Source: Pithys albifrons albifrons
Lineage: Eukaryota > Chordata > Aves > Passeriformes > Thamnophilidae
NCBI RefSeq assembly: GCF_047495875.1
Contig: NC_092471.1
Span: forward strand, 12,731,001 to 12,795,000
Reading direction: 5' to 3'
Length of the DNA stretch: 64,000 nt
Made by a program: the position numbers and the translations under genes. Every line of letters starts with the position of its first letter. Within the stretch, counting starts at the first letter, position 1. Below are positions 11,701 through 25,175 of the stretch, in pieces. The notes under the pieces are model-generated. The model saw nothing but the letters and a program-made list of their open reading frames with translations. It made no database searches and was not told the DNA's origin.

Positions 11701-13214
11701 TGCTTCGCTGGGGGTAGCCAAGGGACTGTTCATTTTGCATGTTCAGTTGCACAACTGCAGTTTAGCTCTGGCAGTGCCCTGGTTATGAGTTGGCTTCCTG
11801 GGTTTCCTGGGATGGGGAATTGGGCTACAAGGTGGCACTCACTGCTTCAACCAGCGGTGTGGGACATGGCAGGTGGATGCACCTTGCTCTGGACGGACAG
11901 CGTGGCATCCGCCCTGTCAGCCCCACTGACAGTCATACGGAAAGCCTGTGATCTTGTAGCAGTCTTGTGTCCCCAGCTTCTGGAGCAATTTACCCCAGGA
12001 GGCCCCGTGTCAGGGGCAGACAGGCCTACAAGTGCTCCAGGTCTTTGGTTTCTGGGTTGGGAGGTTCTTTGTTTCAGCATATGCCGCCAGCCTGACCTGC
12101 AAGCCTGACTCTCAGAGCAATGGGCTAAGTGCACCCCTGGCTACCTGGATGTCCAGTAGTCATATCATCCCTTCTAGAGGTAGACTTGGAAATTACGTCC
12201 CTCTTAAAGAGGGGCATGTCCTGCTCAGTTGGGAAACCTCTGCCATGAATGTTGCTCTCTTTTGCTCTAAAGACTTATCAGCATGACTGTGTGCATTAAG
12301 TATTCAAGGGTAGAATAGTGTTGTTAGATATGCACCGTGCTTATTTACCAATGTTAATTCTTATTTTCAATTGCTTGTGTTGTAGTGTATTGGCAGATGC
12401 AATTCACTCGTGACTGATGCAAAGCAAATCATGTCTCTGTCCTGTAGTTTGCTGCCAGTTGCACAGTTTGGTTAGTTTTCAGTGTCTCTGCTTGACAGGG
12501 CTGGGTGTGGAGCTGGGGGTGGCACAGCTGTGGGACGCTCCCACCGCAGCACCTGTCAGGCTTGGAAAGGTGGGGAACGGCGACATTCGGGTTGGATGCA
12601 CATCCTTTACTCTGCTCTGGTCACGTGCACTGTTTTATTGCCATCAGAAGCAGATCAAGGCAATTTGGATCCCAAAAGGTGTTCAAGGAATCTTTGTGTT
12701 TTACGTGTTTCTTTGCTATCCTGAGGGCAGAAGTTCTTTGGGAAATGGAAAGAAAGATTTGGATGTGACCCCTTGACTTCTGTCCATAGCACACACATGG
12801 ACCAGTGAGAGCTGTCCTGTGGCCCAGCTTGGCTTTGCCACAAGTCATGGTACTGCAATGTCATTTTTGTCCAACTGTAGATCCCCATAAGCCAGAAACA
12901 AACTGTCACTTCGACACTGCAGTACAGCACAGACTCCAGAGCTGGACCATTCTCATTTTCTTTCTAATCCTCAAGTGTTGAAAATGCTCTGGCACCTTAG
13001 CAGGCTCAGCATTGCTCTGCAGGGTGTATGCACAGTTGGGTGCATGTGACTGGGGAGTACTGAAACATTTTCTTCCTGTATTACCTGGGGGTGCTCATTT
13101 CTCCAGATGGTGCTGCTGAAGGGGCAGCAGCTTTGTGCCCCCTGAATCCCTGGCCATTTCCTGGCATCAGAAAATTACTGCTTGCTTTATTTGGAAAGGG
13201 CACTGGAAAGTACT
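8777..13214. other. Probable first intron of PAK3, part 1, no named features
   Basis: G+C falls off after the island. There are no repeats or exons that I can support. Undetected 5'UTR exons are possible here, as mammalian PAK3 has several. Confidence 0.5.
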
Positions 13215-13329
13215 TCTGGTGGGTTTGAGTTTGTTTTGGTTTGGTTTTGGTTTAGTTTTTTTGTGTGTTTTTTTTTTTTGTTTTGGTTGGTTGGTTGGTT
13301 GGTTGATGTTTTTTTGTTTTGTTTTTTTT
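13215..13329. repeat. T/G-rich low complexity with (GGTT)n
   Basis: A G/T-only block including five consecutive GGTT units near 13284-13305 and several poly-T runs, immediately before the antisense CR1 copy. Confidence 0.95.
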
Positions 13330-13750
13330 ATTGGGTTGAAAAAGACCTCTGAGATCACCAAGTCCAACCCTTGGTCCAACTCCAGTCCCTTTACCAGATC
13401 ATGGCACTCAGTGCCACGGCCAAGCTCAGTTGAAAAAGCTCCACCCCCTCTCTGGGCAGCCCATTCCAATGCCTGAGCACACTCTCTGGAAAGAAGTTTT
13501 TTCTGATCTCCAACTTCAATTTCCCCTGGCAGAGCTTGAGCCCATCGTGCCCCCTTGTCCTGTTGCTGAGTGCCTGGGAGAAGAGACCAACCCCCACCTG
13601 GCTGGAACTTCCCTTCAGGTAGTTCTAGACAGTGCTGAGGTCACCCCTGAACCTCCTCTTCTCCAGGCTAAGCACCCCCAGCTCCCTCAGCCTCTCCCCA
13701 CAGGACTTGTGCTCCAGTCCCTTCACCAGCCTTGTGTGTCTCCCAAGGAG
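13330..13750 (-). mobile_element. CR1 LINE 3' end fragment
   Basis: Antisense copy of the same subfamily as the elements at 188, 15330 and 32922. On the + strand it starts TTGGGTTGAAAAAGACC and runs through the CCCATTCCAATGCCTGAGC and CTCCCTCAGCCTCTCCCC landmarks. Its 3' terminus abuts a T/GT-rich simple repeat (about 13215-13329), and the terminal octamer repeat is missing. Confidence 0.9.
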
Positions 13751-15329
13751 AGCAAAAGGCCTAATGTTTCCCATTTTTTGTCTCCTCCTCCTCCTCTATT
13801 CCCTATTGTGAAGGAGAAAATCCTCCGGATCAGAAATTTTCCAGCCACTTCCCTGCAGAGAGTCTTGATTCAACCTGCAGTGCCCAGATGCCAGCTCATA
13901 TTTATCAGGTGCACCCAGCCACTCCCCAGATGAGGCACAGGTTTGCTGGTGCCTGGTAAACCTGAGAGGGAAGAATGGAAGGCACACAATCAAAATCCCA
14001 TGGCATTTGCTAGAACTGTTTTTAATGTCATTCTGCCCTCACAGGCAGATGATTGTGGACTTGAATTTGGGATGCTCTTAAAGTGTCACCACAGAAGCTG
14101 TCAAAGATGTATGTGCAGAAATGGAGGCTTAGAAAATGCTTTTAATTGTGTTTCTGCTCTGCACAACACAGATTGTCATGCTTTGAGCTCAGGTTTGTTT
14201 GTATCAGGCATAGACATTGATACCACAGCTCCTATTGGTGCATGAATATTTCAACAACTGAAACGATGCCTGCCTGCTCCAGAAAAGAGCTGCTTACATC
14301 CTCCTTTGATCTTTTTAGCAAGCCTAGCCAGCTCAGGTTGGCATCCTAGTTATTTATTGCATACAGATATGGTCTGCATTAGCTGTGCTGTGCTATGACT
14401 CTCCTCTCTTCATTCCAGAGACTCTGGGAATTCAAGTTGGGAAGAAGTGGGATTTCCTTCTTTCTGAGGAGGTGCCTTACTCTTCATAGGATGCGTGGAC
14501 CAGAAAGAGGTGGGGTAATATTTGGAAGTATCTGGAGTGGCAGTCTGTGGGGACCATCTTTTCCTTTCATTTGCCCCACATCCTGTACCACGCCTTCTCT
14601 CCATGCTCTTGTTCTCTCTCGCTGGGGGGAGGCAGAATCCTCCTTCCTGGTGGCATTAATGAATGATGTTAAGCACTTCAGAAGGAATAAGCTGGGTGTG
14701 GAGCCTTACTCTTTTCTGAAGTATATTGACAGTTCACACACAGAGGTTGTGTCCTAGACCCTTTTTGAAAGCTTTAGTCCCCCTGAAATGCTGGAACTCC
14801 TGATACCTTGGTGTGTTTCTGAAGTAAATTGTCCACAAAGCATCTAAGACCTGTAAAGCAGACACTGAGAGCTCCTGAGCAACTTGCTCTTCAGGGCGTG
14901 CCCTGTCTTCTCCCGTAGTTTGTGGAGCACTGTGGGCACACAGGGTGAATGCCAGGCTTCTTCATGTAGTAAGGAAAGCCAATAGGAATTTGGATATGAG
15001 GTAATTTTCCAGTTGTAAGTCCTTGAGGTGGTAAGATCTCTGTCCTCTCACTTTTTAGTGAGCAGCAGCATGTGGATGGAGTTTCCAGGCCTGCACGTGA
15101 CACAGCAGGGTCATTACCTGATTCTTGAGTACTTTTTGAGTTGTATTTCATGGTGTGTTTGGTTGAGCTGCCAAAATGCCAAGTACTCAAACAAAGTCAG
15201 AGCTTCCCCCCCACCAAAGGAAAAGGGAAAGAAGGAAATAAAGAAACAAACAATAAACCCCCTAAAACTTAAACAGGTTTATATATTTACACAGAAGAGG
15301 GAAAACTAAAACTGCAATATAACACATAT

Positions 15330-15606
15330 ATAGAATCATAGAATGGATTGGGTTGGAAAAGACCTCCCAGATCATCAAGTCCAACCCTTGGTCCGATTCC
15401 AGTCCCTTTACCAGATCATGGCACTCAGTGCCACGTCCAATCTTAGTTTAAAAACCTCCAGGGATGGTGAATCCACCCCCTCTCTGGGCAGCCCATTCCA
15501 ATACCTGATTACTCTCTCCGGAAAGAATTTTTTCCTGATCTCCAACTTCAATTTCCCCTGGCAGAGCTTGAGCCTGTGCTCCTTGTCCTATTGCTGAGTG
15601 CCTGAG
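15330..15606 (-). mobile_element. CR1 LINE 3' end fragment
   Basis: Antisense copy starting on the + strand with ATAGAATCATAGAATGG, the reverse complement of the terminal CR1 octamers. It ends abruptly at about 15606 after CTATTGCTGAGTGCC, where a different, possibly LTR-derived sequence begins. Confidence 0.9.
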
Positions 15607-16051
15607 TGAGGTAAAAGGTAAAAAGAAACAATGATAACTCCTCACTTAGTCACCCACCCACTGATACAGATTTCACCACTCCAGCCACAAAAACACCCCA
15701 AAAGACACCTCACAAGAGACACCGGTAAGAGAGGAGAACAACAATAAAAAAAAATGTTTACTTTTGGAACTAAACAGCTGTGAAGTGGTGACAAGGCCTG
15801 ATGCTTCCAGCAGGTGATGGCATGTCCCCTCAGCATGGCCATGAAGGAGACTGCCCCAAGCACCTCCTACACCTGTTCTTATTCTTGCTTTGGTGTCAGA
15901 TGATATGAAATATCTCTTTGGTTGCTTAAGTCAGGTGATGCTTGTCCCTTCTAATCTGCGTAACACCATCTGGGCCTACTAAAACTGAGGCCTACTAAAA
16001 TTAAGGCCTAATCTAGGTCTAGCTAAAACTAAGGCCAACACTACCACAATC
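15607..16051 (-). mobile_element. Possible decayed ERV-type LTR (low confidence)
   Basis: Read on the minus strand, this block begins TGTGGTAGTGTTGGCC. It contains internal repeats of a TTAGTAGGCCT-like motif (about 15972-16036) and an AGATATTTCATATCATCTG segment that resembles a box I recall from songbird ERVL LTRs. No coding remnants, primer-binding site or target duplication could be confirmed. A non-retroviral repeat is an equal alternative. Confidence 0.3.
15972..16036. repeat. Degenerate short tandem repeat
   Basis: Imperfect copies of GGCCTACTAAAACTGA, about 16 bp each, occur four times with increasing divergence (GGCCTACTAAAATTAA, GGCCTAATCTAGGTCTAG, then CTAAAACTAAGGCC). They lie within the possible LTR block. 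Confidence 0.7.
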
Positions 16052-19000
16052 CCACCCCTTATTTAATATTATATGACGTTAAACTCATATCCCACGTTCA
16101 TTTTATTTCTTATGCCTGAACTTGTGTTTGCATTGCCCATCCCTGCAGAATGGCAGAGCTTCCCTTGTGGGTACAGCTAAATATGTGTAATTCTCTGCTT
16201 GAGGGCTGCATCTACTGCAGTGGTTTTCCTGAGTGTAATTGCCTGTGTACTGGAACAGAAATTACACATGGCTGTGAATGTACCCCAGGAGCAGTCTGGT
16301 AAACAGATCTAAAAGTCAACCCACAACAGGACTTGCTTTTGGGCAAGGAGAGGTAAAAATTGTGCTCTTAAATATTCCAGATACCCTCTAGAGCATAAGT
16401 TCTCAGGACACTGTTGGCGTTTGTGGTGGGGTCATGAGGCCGAAGATGCCCTGCAGTGTTGTTGAGGCATGGTGTGATCTGTGGGGCTGGCCATGTCTGA
16501 CCACCCTTAGCCATGGAAAGGGCAGCTCAGGCTCCCTCCCTGTGTGCTCTCTGGAATTTTGAACATTGGTGCCAGAAGGGAGTGAGCAGTAGGTGAATGC
16601 TTCAAACGTTTTTCTGCACTCTGAGGATCTCAGAGTGTATTTTCTGTAAAAACTACTTTAAAGATTTACAGTAAGTGACTAAAAGTGAGTTCTGGAGAAA
16701 AAGCAGAGGTGTGTTAAGGCGGGTTCCCGCTGCTGCAGGGGGGGCTGAGTGCCAGGTTGACTCGTGTCAAACACACTGGAAACAAAAGGCTGCGGAGAGA
16801 TGCCCAAGGTCATCGGTACGGTGCTGTCATGGCAATGGAAGACAGCAGGTAGAAGCAAACATGATTGAATATTGTGTCCTGAACTCACTGTGGGGCACAG
16901 TGGTGCTGGTGTGGCTGGGGGCCTGGAAACCCAGGCTGGTGGGTGCATGAGTGGGTTCCTGTCAACTAATGAGGACAACTGATGGTGAGGCGCTACTTCA
17001 TGTGTCCTTCTTCAAAGCAGACCTGTGGTTCTTCCATCCAGCAGTGCCAGGGAACCCTGAGGCCACAAGGCTCATTGAAAACTCACAAGCTGAAGGAGGG
17101 ACATGTTGGATGGCAAATTTGTATTTGTGATATGTTAGGTGTTAAATGCATCTGAACAAGAAGCTCATTAAAGGGTCTGGATTGAGGATGTGCTTGTGCT
17201 TAGCAGAAGTGTTTTATTCTGTGGCTGCTCTGAAGCCCCCACCCCCTGCTCAGGCTGGTTGCTGAGTGAGTGTTGCCAGGTAGCCATTACATGCAACACA
17301 GGTGGCCACATAATGCCATGGGATTTACAGTGGAAGAGCTGGGGATTTAGAGGTGTTTTAGACACTCTGCATTGCATTTCACTTGTGTTTGGGAGGGGTG
17401 TCCTTGTGTGCGTATAGCTCATATGCAAATATATTTTGAGTTGTTGTGTGTTTCTTCTGAATTTAGAAAAGGAGTGATTTGGATAAAAAATCCTCCAGGA
17501 AATGCTGCTTTTGCAAGCACAGGCCTCTTGACTGTGATTTGGGGGGGAGGAAGGAGTGGGAATGAGGGGGAGGTTCACTGAGGTTTTCTTCTTTTCTTGT
17601 AGCGTTTAGGGAAAACTCCAGCCAAGACCCACATCTAGTCAGATGAATCAGCCTACTTTTGCCATAAGTAATTGGCAGCTCTAGCTGCAATGCAGTTTTG
17701 ATGTATGGCTAATACACTTTTTCTTGGTTAATTGAGAAGAAACACTGCAGTAAACGCATGATGTTGAGTTGGCCTTTGTATGGAGCCTTCAAGCTAGTAG
17801 GGAGATGTTGTAGGCTGCTTCTTGAGAGGCTGGAATTTGCTGCAAATTATATTCCATACTCTAGCGTGAAGGCTGTCATTGCTGTTCATCTGCTATAGAA
17901 AATACATTTCCTGTCTCATACACGTGTAGAGAGCACTGTAAGCTGGCACATGGCACTGTTGCTCAGTGCAGGGTTTCCTTGGAAGAGCCTGATTTTGTAA
18001 CAACTTAACAAAATATTCATGTTCTTAGATGAGTGACTGTTCCTGTGCTGACAAATAAAGCATTTTGGCCTTCTCATATTCCTCTGACAAAATGAAATTC
18101 ACTTGTTTTCTGAAGCATCTGGTGCCAATTCAGACTCAGAGCTTTCTGTGTCTGTTGTAGGATTTCCACTGGGCTTGGAAAACTTACCAGACAAGCTCAG
18201 CATTCACCACTGGAAGTATCTGGAGTAACTGGAGGGCTTTCTTGTCCTGGAAACAGGACATGTAGCAGTTGCCCTTGGCAGACTAAGACTTGCCAGATGC
18301 CTTTTATTTCCTGTTGGAAGCCTATTTTTACATGGAAGGACTATATTACTTTCATAACTGTGGTATCTGCTGGTAAATACTGGCTTTATAACATATGCTT
18401 CACTTTAGCAGAATAACAACAGTGCAGAGAAGTAAGTGTGCTGTACTGGGGCAGTAGCATCAGTGTTCTTTTACAATATTCTTACCATACCTATTATTTT
18501 CATGGCATTTGAAAATTCATTAGAAACAAGTCCCTTCGAGGAACCTGCAGTCACAAATGTGATTAACTCAGCTTTGGAGTTTTAGTCATGGCTGAAGATT
18601 TCCTAAGAACAAGCCTGACCTCAATTTATTCTTTCATGGGATTGCTTCCTATACAGGCAGCATGCAGCCCTCCTCCCTACACTTGTTCTTGGGGGGAAGA
18701 AAACAGGCAAAGAATTTACACGGGTAAAGTCTTCACAGGGGGCAAAGGAAACAGTTGGTGCTGTGGCGTTTTGCACCTGAAATGAAACACGAAAGTGGCT
18801 GACTTTGCTCTCTACCTTTGTAGGGTACAAAGGGGACTCTTCGGTGTTTAAAGATGCAAACACATAGAAAGTGGAAGGCCATCTCCTTTCCTTGCATACT
18901 TAGCTGAGCAATACTCTGCTTGCTTGATTCAGTGTGTTACATGTGTCTGAGAGGGATTATACCCAGGCCACTTGGGCTGAAGTTTGCTCTTTCTCCAGTT

Positions 19001-22000
19001 CACTGGACATGTGTTTTACATTTTCCTCAGCATAACTTTAAATGGGCATTATTTTACCCCCTTCGGGAAAGGAGCTGGTATTTCTACAACTCATGCTGTC
19101 ATGTAAGTAACCTTTTTGTTTTCTGGGCAAGGTCATTACATCATGATGCAGTAATCCTCTGCCTGTGGGATAAACCATCCTCTCTGTCTCTGTCTGCTGC
19201 TCTTATCTGTATTTGTTCTTTCTTAAAGTGTGCACAGTGAGGAGGAGACATGAGGGGTGAGAAAAAGGCTTGATTCTGGCCTGTTAAACTATGTTTAGAG
19301 AGAATAATGTGTGGATTGTGAGATACAAAGGGCTGTTGTCTCTCAGACGTATTGCTTTGATACTTTATCCACAAAGAGAAGCTCCACAGTCTCAAGTCAG
19401 AAGAGCCTGGGGATGAAATTACACCTTTGCCAGGCTGTGAGAGGTTAAACTTTATGGAGATGCAGGTAGCAAATTATCCACAGACTGAATTGCAAAGGAG
19501 GGCTTTAAAATGGGCTTTGAAAACCTGCTAGGGAGATTAAGTGGATAAAAATAGTTAGTTCTTGTCCCCCTCTTTTTGTCAGTAGTGCTGAAAGCAATCT
19601 ACAAAGGAAAGGAGGGACAATGTTGTCTTGGATCAGCCCAGAGGAACGTAAGAGACGGAGCAGTGGCACTGCCAGTGGAGCAGGGAAGCACGGGAGCTGC
19701 CAGCAGGCACCAGCCATCCTGCTGCCTCCCATTCCCTGGCCATTAGACTAAGCTGCCTCACTACTTACTGTATTTTCTAGTTTGTCTTGGATGTGTCTGT
19801 GTACTTTTTCCCAAGTCAGTTTACACCACAGCACATCATTCATGGCTAGCCTTGGGTGTGCCCAGTGGAGTGTGGTTTGTAACTATTTTTGATTCCCTTA
19901 CAAAAGGATTAGGTGACGTGGTTGCCTGGACAGCAGGGACTGTACTTGTGACCTGGTGGGTCTCTCCCAGTTCTGTGTTCCTGTGTAACCTGAGGTGATG
20001 CCATCCAAGCTGCATCAAGATGCCAGTGATGTAATTTCAGACTGTGCCCTGAGCAGCAGTCAAGGCAGGGAGGCTGCACGTGTAAGATGGGGTGAAGCAG
20101 AAGAGAGACTGGGTTTGGTTCCAAATGAAACCAGTTAACTTAGCAAAGTACAGCAGATGTATTAGTTGTTGGTTCCATCTTTCACCTGCTCCCAGAGCAA
20201 GTAGCCCTTACTTATTTTACTGCAAGTTCTGTTGCAGATCAAGACAAATAACTAAGTTGAGTTCATCAAGTTGTAGTGTCTCAACAAACTACTTAAAAAG
20301 ATGTCAGGTCCTCACTGTGGGTGGATGTTAAAGTGGCAGAGCTATCAGAGAAAGGCATCTAGAATCACATGAAGGCTGCACTGTTGGTGTCATGCAGTGG
20401 TGGAGCACATGTCCTCCAGGCTGGAAGTGACAGACACTGTAGCTGTCAGCAGGGCAGGACAGTGATGGACACCTGGCAGGGTGTGCTGGCATGGGCACAG
20501 CTTCTCTCACGTGCTTTTGCAGCTCTCAGAGCAAACACTGCTTGGAGTGCAGGCAGAGGAGCTGTGCCCATGTGGAGCCTTGGCTGTGGCTGAAAGTTCC
20601 TGTTCCAGTCAAAAGGGACACCAGCAACAGTCACTATCCTCATGCTAATATTTCTGTGCATTGTACTTGCCCCTAGTTTATTAAATCCCCAAATCCAAGG
20701 GTCATCTTACAGCTGACATGGCTGACAGCATTTTCATCCATGTTCCAGCTCTGCTGCCTCTGTTGATGCAAAGAGGCTTTACGCAGTTTGGTCTAATCTC
20801 AGTGTTTCAATGGAGGTAGGGAGATGATAAATTAGATTCATTGATTATGCTCTTGCATCATTGTTACTAGAAAAATTCTAGCAAATGAGTTTGTCCTACT
20901 TCGTTTGCATTATTGGTTTGCTTCTGTTGAATTCAGTGCAGGGTTTCACTGCAGTACAGATTAGAATCTTTGGACTCGAATTCCGAGGGGATGACCATGT
21001 GGTAGGAAAACCACGTTCACAGCAGAACTTCCCAGCCATTTGTTATGATAGCTCTGACTTTTCTGCCAGTCTGAATTTCAGAGCAGCATTGATTTTTATT
21101 CCTTCACACAACTTGTGATTTGCAGAGTTACACTTGACAGCAACGTTCCCCCGTCCTTAAGGGGTCATTCTGCACGTGTGCGTGTTTGAAAGCTGCAGAA
21201 TCACATCTTAAAAGGAAAGTCCTCTAAACATGCTTAGCTGAGTGTAATACCTTTCCTTTTGCACCTAGTTTTAAAGACAAATACTACAAAAACAACTTTC
21301 AGTGCTTTGATGTGGGTTCCTAATTTTCTTATTGGTGCTATTAATACTGCCTGCCCAGTTGCTCTGTGGTGGGTGTCAGCGCTCTGTACCATCAGCCATC
21401 TGTGAGAAAGGAGCTGCTTCCTGGCATAGAGTAAAATTTAGGCCAGCTGTGGATGCTGGATCCACATCTTAGAGACTGTTCCTTTGAGTTCTCCCTTCCC
21501 TGTGCTTTGCCTGAGACTCGGCACTGAGCAGAATTTCTGGTACCCAGGATCTTAGAGGTTGTGGAGCTGCATTTCTGTGTTATCTGAGCCTCACACTCTG
21601 AAGGCAGAAGGTAGGGCCTGAATTATTGCCACACTGGGGTTGTGCTGGTGTCACTCCAGAGAGCTGGTTCCCCTCAGCGCAGGGGACTTACACATATTCT
21701 TGTTCAGTTTGAGCAATACTTAAAAACTTGACGTCTCCCCTGCACCCATTCAGCACAAGTGGTATTTTATAGGTCTAGTAAAACAAGTGAAAATGCAATT
21801 GCAACTCTTAGCCTGGTACTTTATAGGAAAACAGTTTTCTTGTATTTTTGTCCTGTGATGTTTGGAAAATTCTTTTCACTCTGCCCTTTATCTTTAATTT
21901 CTAGACACATAAACAGGTTATAATTGAGAGAGCAGGGGAAAACAAGCAACCTCCAGGCAGAATCCCTAGGAATATAGATATATATACATGGAATACATAG

Positions 22001-23227
22001 ATATAGAGGATGTATGACTTGCCTGAATTGTTTTGCAGTCAGGATTCTGGGATCTGAATGGATTTGCAAACCTGTATCAGAGCTCAGTGGCAGGTTGCTG
22101 TTAGAAAAAATAATCTGTCACTGGTGTTCCCTGAGTCTGAGTTAACTATCTTGGTGCTTCATGACATACCTGCTGGCCTAGAGGCCAGTTCTTATGAAAA
22201 GTAGTGCCTCCAATTATGTGGTCTAACCCCAAGTTTTTGTTTAACGTAGAGAATTGAGATTTATCAAACAGCTGTATTTAGTAACACACTGATTCTCATC
22301 TTCATATGACCTCCAAACAGCATTTGCAATCGGAACACGGTCTCAAGATTTCTGTTCTCCAGAACCCAGTTATCCTTTCTGCAACTCCCTTCAAAGTCCT
22401 TTACCTTTCACAAGATTTCCTTTCTCAGGAGTTCTTGGGACAGGCATTTTGTGGGTGGCTGCAGGTGGAGGTGCTTCCTTACAGAGAGGAGTGCATAATT
22501 CTGTTCTCCATGTGGCCTTTGGAAAATGGAAACTTGTTTCTTTGAGGGCAAACCAAACCTGCAAAGGCTTAGGAAGTGATTCGTCTCCAGTTACACAGTC
22601 TGCACTATCAGCTTGTCTGGCTGGGATCATGTATTGCACTTTATGATATAATGCCCCTGAATGTAAATCAGATCAAGACACTTACAATTAGCAGCAGCCA
22701 AAGTTATATTAGTGCTGATGATAATTGCTAGAAGAGTATCATGATCTACCAGATAATCATGGCTGAGTTCCATCAGTAACACTGAACACTCACCTTCTGA
22801 TAAAGGGCCCAGCTCTAACTGTTGTGAGACTTTGCTGAGCTGGGATTGGTGCAATCCCAGAAAACTGGCACAGAATCTGCCTTGGTGGCTGGTCACATAC
22901 TGGCCACATGGAAGTGTTTTGTAGGATCAGAATACTCATTGCAAGGGGCTTTAGGCTTTTTTTCCCTCAGACTTCTCTGTCATCAAAGTCAGTGTAACTA
23001 GTCAAAGGGGCAGAGCAACTTTCTTCTTCAGCTCACAAATAATCAGAGATTTGTATTACCTGATGTGAATTCTGTTTCATATTTAAAGGAATGCAGTCCC
23101 AGATCCTTCAGTAGCTCCCAGTTTTTCCATTTCAAGTACCAGAAGCACTGTCTAACCCCAGCTGTGGTGACCTGAGAGGTCAGGACCTGAGTGATCTGTG
23201 GAACCACCAAGAGCTGTCTCAGCCATA
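16052..23227. other. Probable first intron of PAK3, part 2, no named features
   Basis: Single-copy-looking sequence with a short AT-rich simple stretch near 21971-22008. All open frames are short and unsupported. Confidence 0.5.
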
Positions 23228-23400
23228 CAGGATCACAGAACCACAGAGTGGTTTGGGTTGGAAGGGACCTTAAAGACCATCTAGTTCAACCCCCTGCCAT
23301 GGACAAGGACACTAGACCAGGTTGCTCAGAGCTCCATCCAACCTGGCCTTCATCACTTCCAGAGGTGGAGCATCCACAGCTTCTCTGGGTGACCTGCAAA
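23228..23400 (-). mobile_element. CR1 LINE 3' end fragment (second subfamily)
   Basis: The + strand reads GATCACAGAACCACAGAGTGG, then TTTGGGTTGGAAGGGACCTT and the CCAGGTTGCTCAGAGC landmark. This is the classical chicken-type CR1 tail, inserted antisense to PAK3. Confidence 0.9.
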
Positions 23401-24850
23401 AATGTGGAAAGCTTCACAAATTTGGTGGGTTCGTGACAGTGAAGATGTTAAATTTGGCCAGGCCCCAGAGGTGATGTGCAGGTATATGTGCTCAGTAAGC
23501 CTAAGGAACTCCTACTTGGCAGATGAATGTATTTGCTCTCCACATGTGTGGAGAGGCACATGCAATGGGAGCTGGATTCCCATGGGAGCTGGGCACTGCC
23601 TTCTGTGCACCTGAAATGGGCAGTAATTTCTCTGCTGCATTACTGAATCCCATCATGTTCTTTGAAAGCAAATGAAAGAGGTTTTGGTCATGGTTGGCAG
23701 GAAGGTTGTGGATAAGATGTTCAGCACAGGAATTTTGTTTCAGGGAAAGTCTAGTGCGGACTCAGGTGGAGGCCTTGCATGAGGAACAAATGATCTATGC
23801 AGTGAGGTCTGGCAAGGTATTCTGATCAGGCTGGAATTTCTTTCTAAATGAAGAGTGATACAAGCTTTGTTTTGCCAAAGGGGATGTGGAGGCTCTGTTT
23901 GTAGATGCTGGGTTTTGACTCGTTCATAAAGTCCTTGATGGAAGAAGGAACTCTGGTGAAAAGTGCTCATGCCAAGTAAAACAACAAGAAGTGGTGGCTT
24001 GGAATAGAATTAAGTATTTGTAGAAGTACAAAATGTGTTCTAATTTCAATGTGTGCCTTAATGCCACATCTTAGATTTTCCTTGATAGCATTTCTGACTA
24101 GCAGGTCCTTATCCATTCTCTACGAGTATTAGTTGCAGCTTAATGAAACATAATTACATCGTTTCTTTATCACTCAACTTGCCAAGTCATTTCTCTTGAA
24201 AGGCAGAATGGAGAGAATTTATTGTCTCACTGTCTCTTGATGTTCTGCACTGCAGACTTACATTTTGCCAAAGCCTTTGGGAAGGTGCATTATCAGAAGT
24301 TGCAGGCAAGTGCACACCTGGAAGTGGAGGTGTTGCACACTGCCTGCACTGATAGTGTACCCGAGTCCTTTTAATGTCACATTACCCGACATCCACAGGG
24401 TTTGGCAAAAAGGAGATCAGTGAGAAAGCTGGATGATAAACACTAATTTCTGCTGTGTGCACAGGCATGCACATAAACTGGATTTTTTACAGCAAGTCAG
24501 CAAGGCAGATTTTTTTACTGATGATAGATAGGGAAAGAGTAGAGGTGTGTGATTCCTGAAGGACAAGAACAGCTGCAGTGTTCCTTCCTGGGGCAGATGG
24601 TGATGCTGCAGCTGAAGGGGAGTGCATCTCTTTTCTGGCTTCCCTGTGGGGATCAGCATGGGCCAGCTGCTCAGCAGGGCTCTTGTGATTGGGGTGGCTG
24701 TGTCTTGTGCTGATGTATCTGCTGGAAAAGCAAACTTGGGAGCATCTTTTAGAACTGCAGGCACAGATTTGGCTGCAGAGTAGATGTTTCTTTAGTCTTT
24801 TGTCTTACAAAGAAATGAAGGTAGTTCATCCTGTCAGTGTGGAAGGGGGA

Positions 24851-25175
24851 ATCATCATAGAATCATAGAATGGTTTGGTTGCAAGGGCCCTTAAAGACCA
24901 TCTAGTTCCAAGCCCCTACCTTGGGCAGAGACACCTTCCACTAGACCAGGTTGCTCCAAGCCCTATCGAGCCTGGCCTTGAACACTTCCATGGGTGGAGT
25001 ATCCACAGCTTCTCTGGGCAACCTTCACAGTGTCTCATCACCTTCACAGGGAAGAATTTCATCCTGATATGTAATCTAAACCTGCACTCTGTTAGTTTGA
25101 AGCCATTCCCCCTTCTCTTATCACTACATGTCCTTGTAAAACATCCCTACCCAGCTCTCTTGTAGCTACTGGAAA
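24851..25175 (-). mobile_element. CR1 LINE 3' end fragment (second subfamily)
   Basis: It starts ATCATCATAGAATCATAGAAT, followed by the GGGCCCTTAAAGACCATCTA and TTCATCCTGATATGTAATCT landmarks. It extends further into the element than the copy at 23228 and shows several substitutions, so it is an older 5'-truncated copy antisense to PAK3. Confidence 0.9.
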
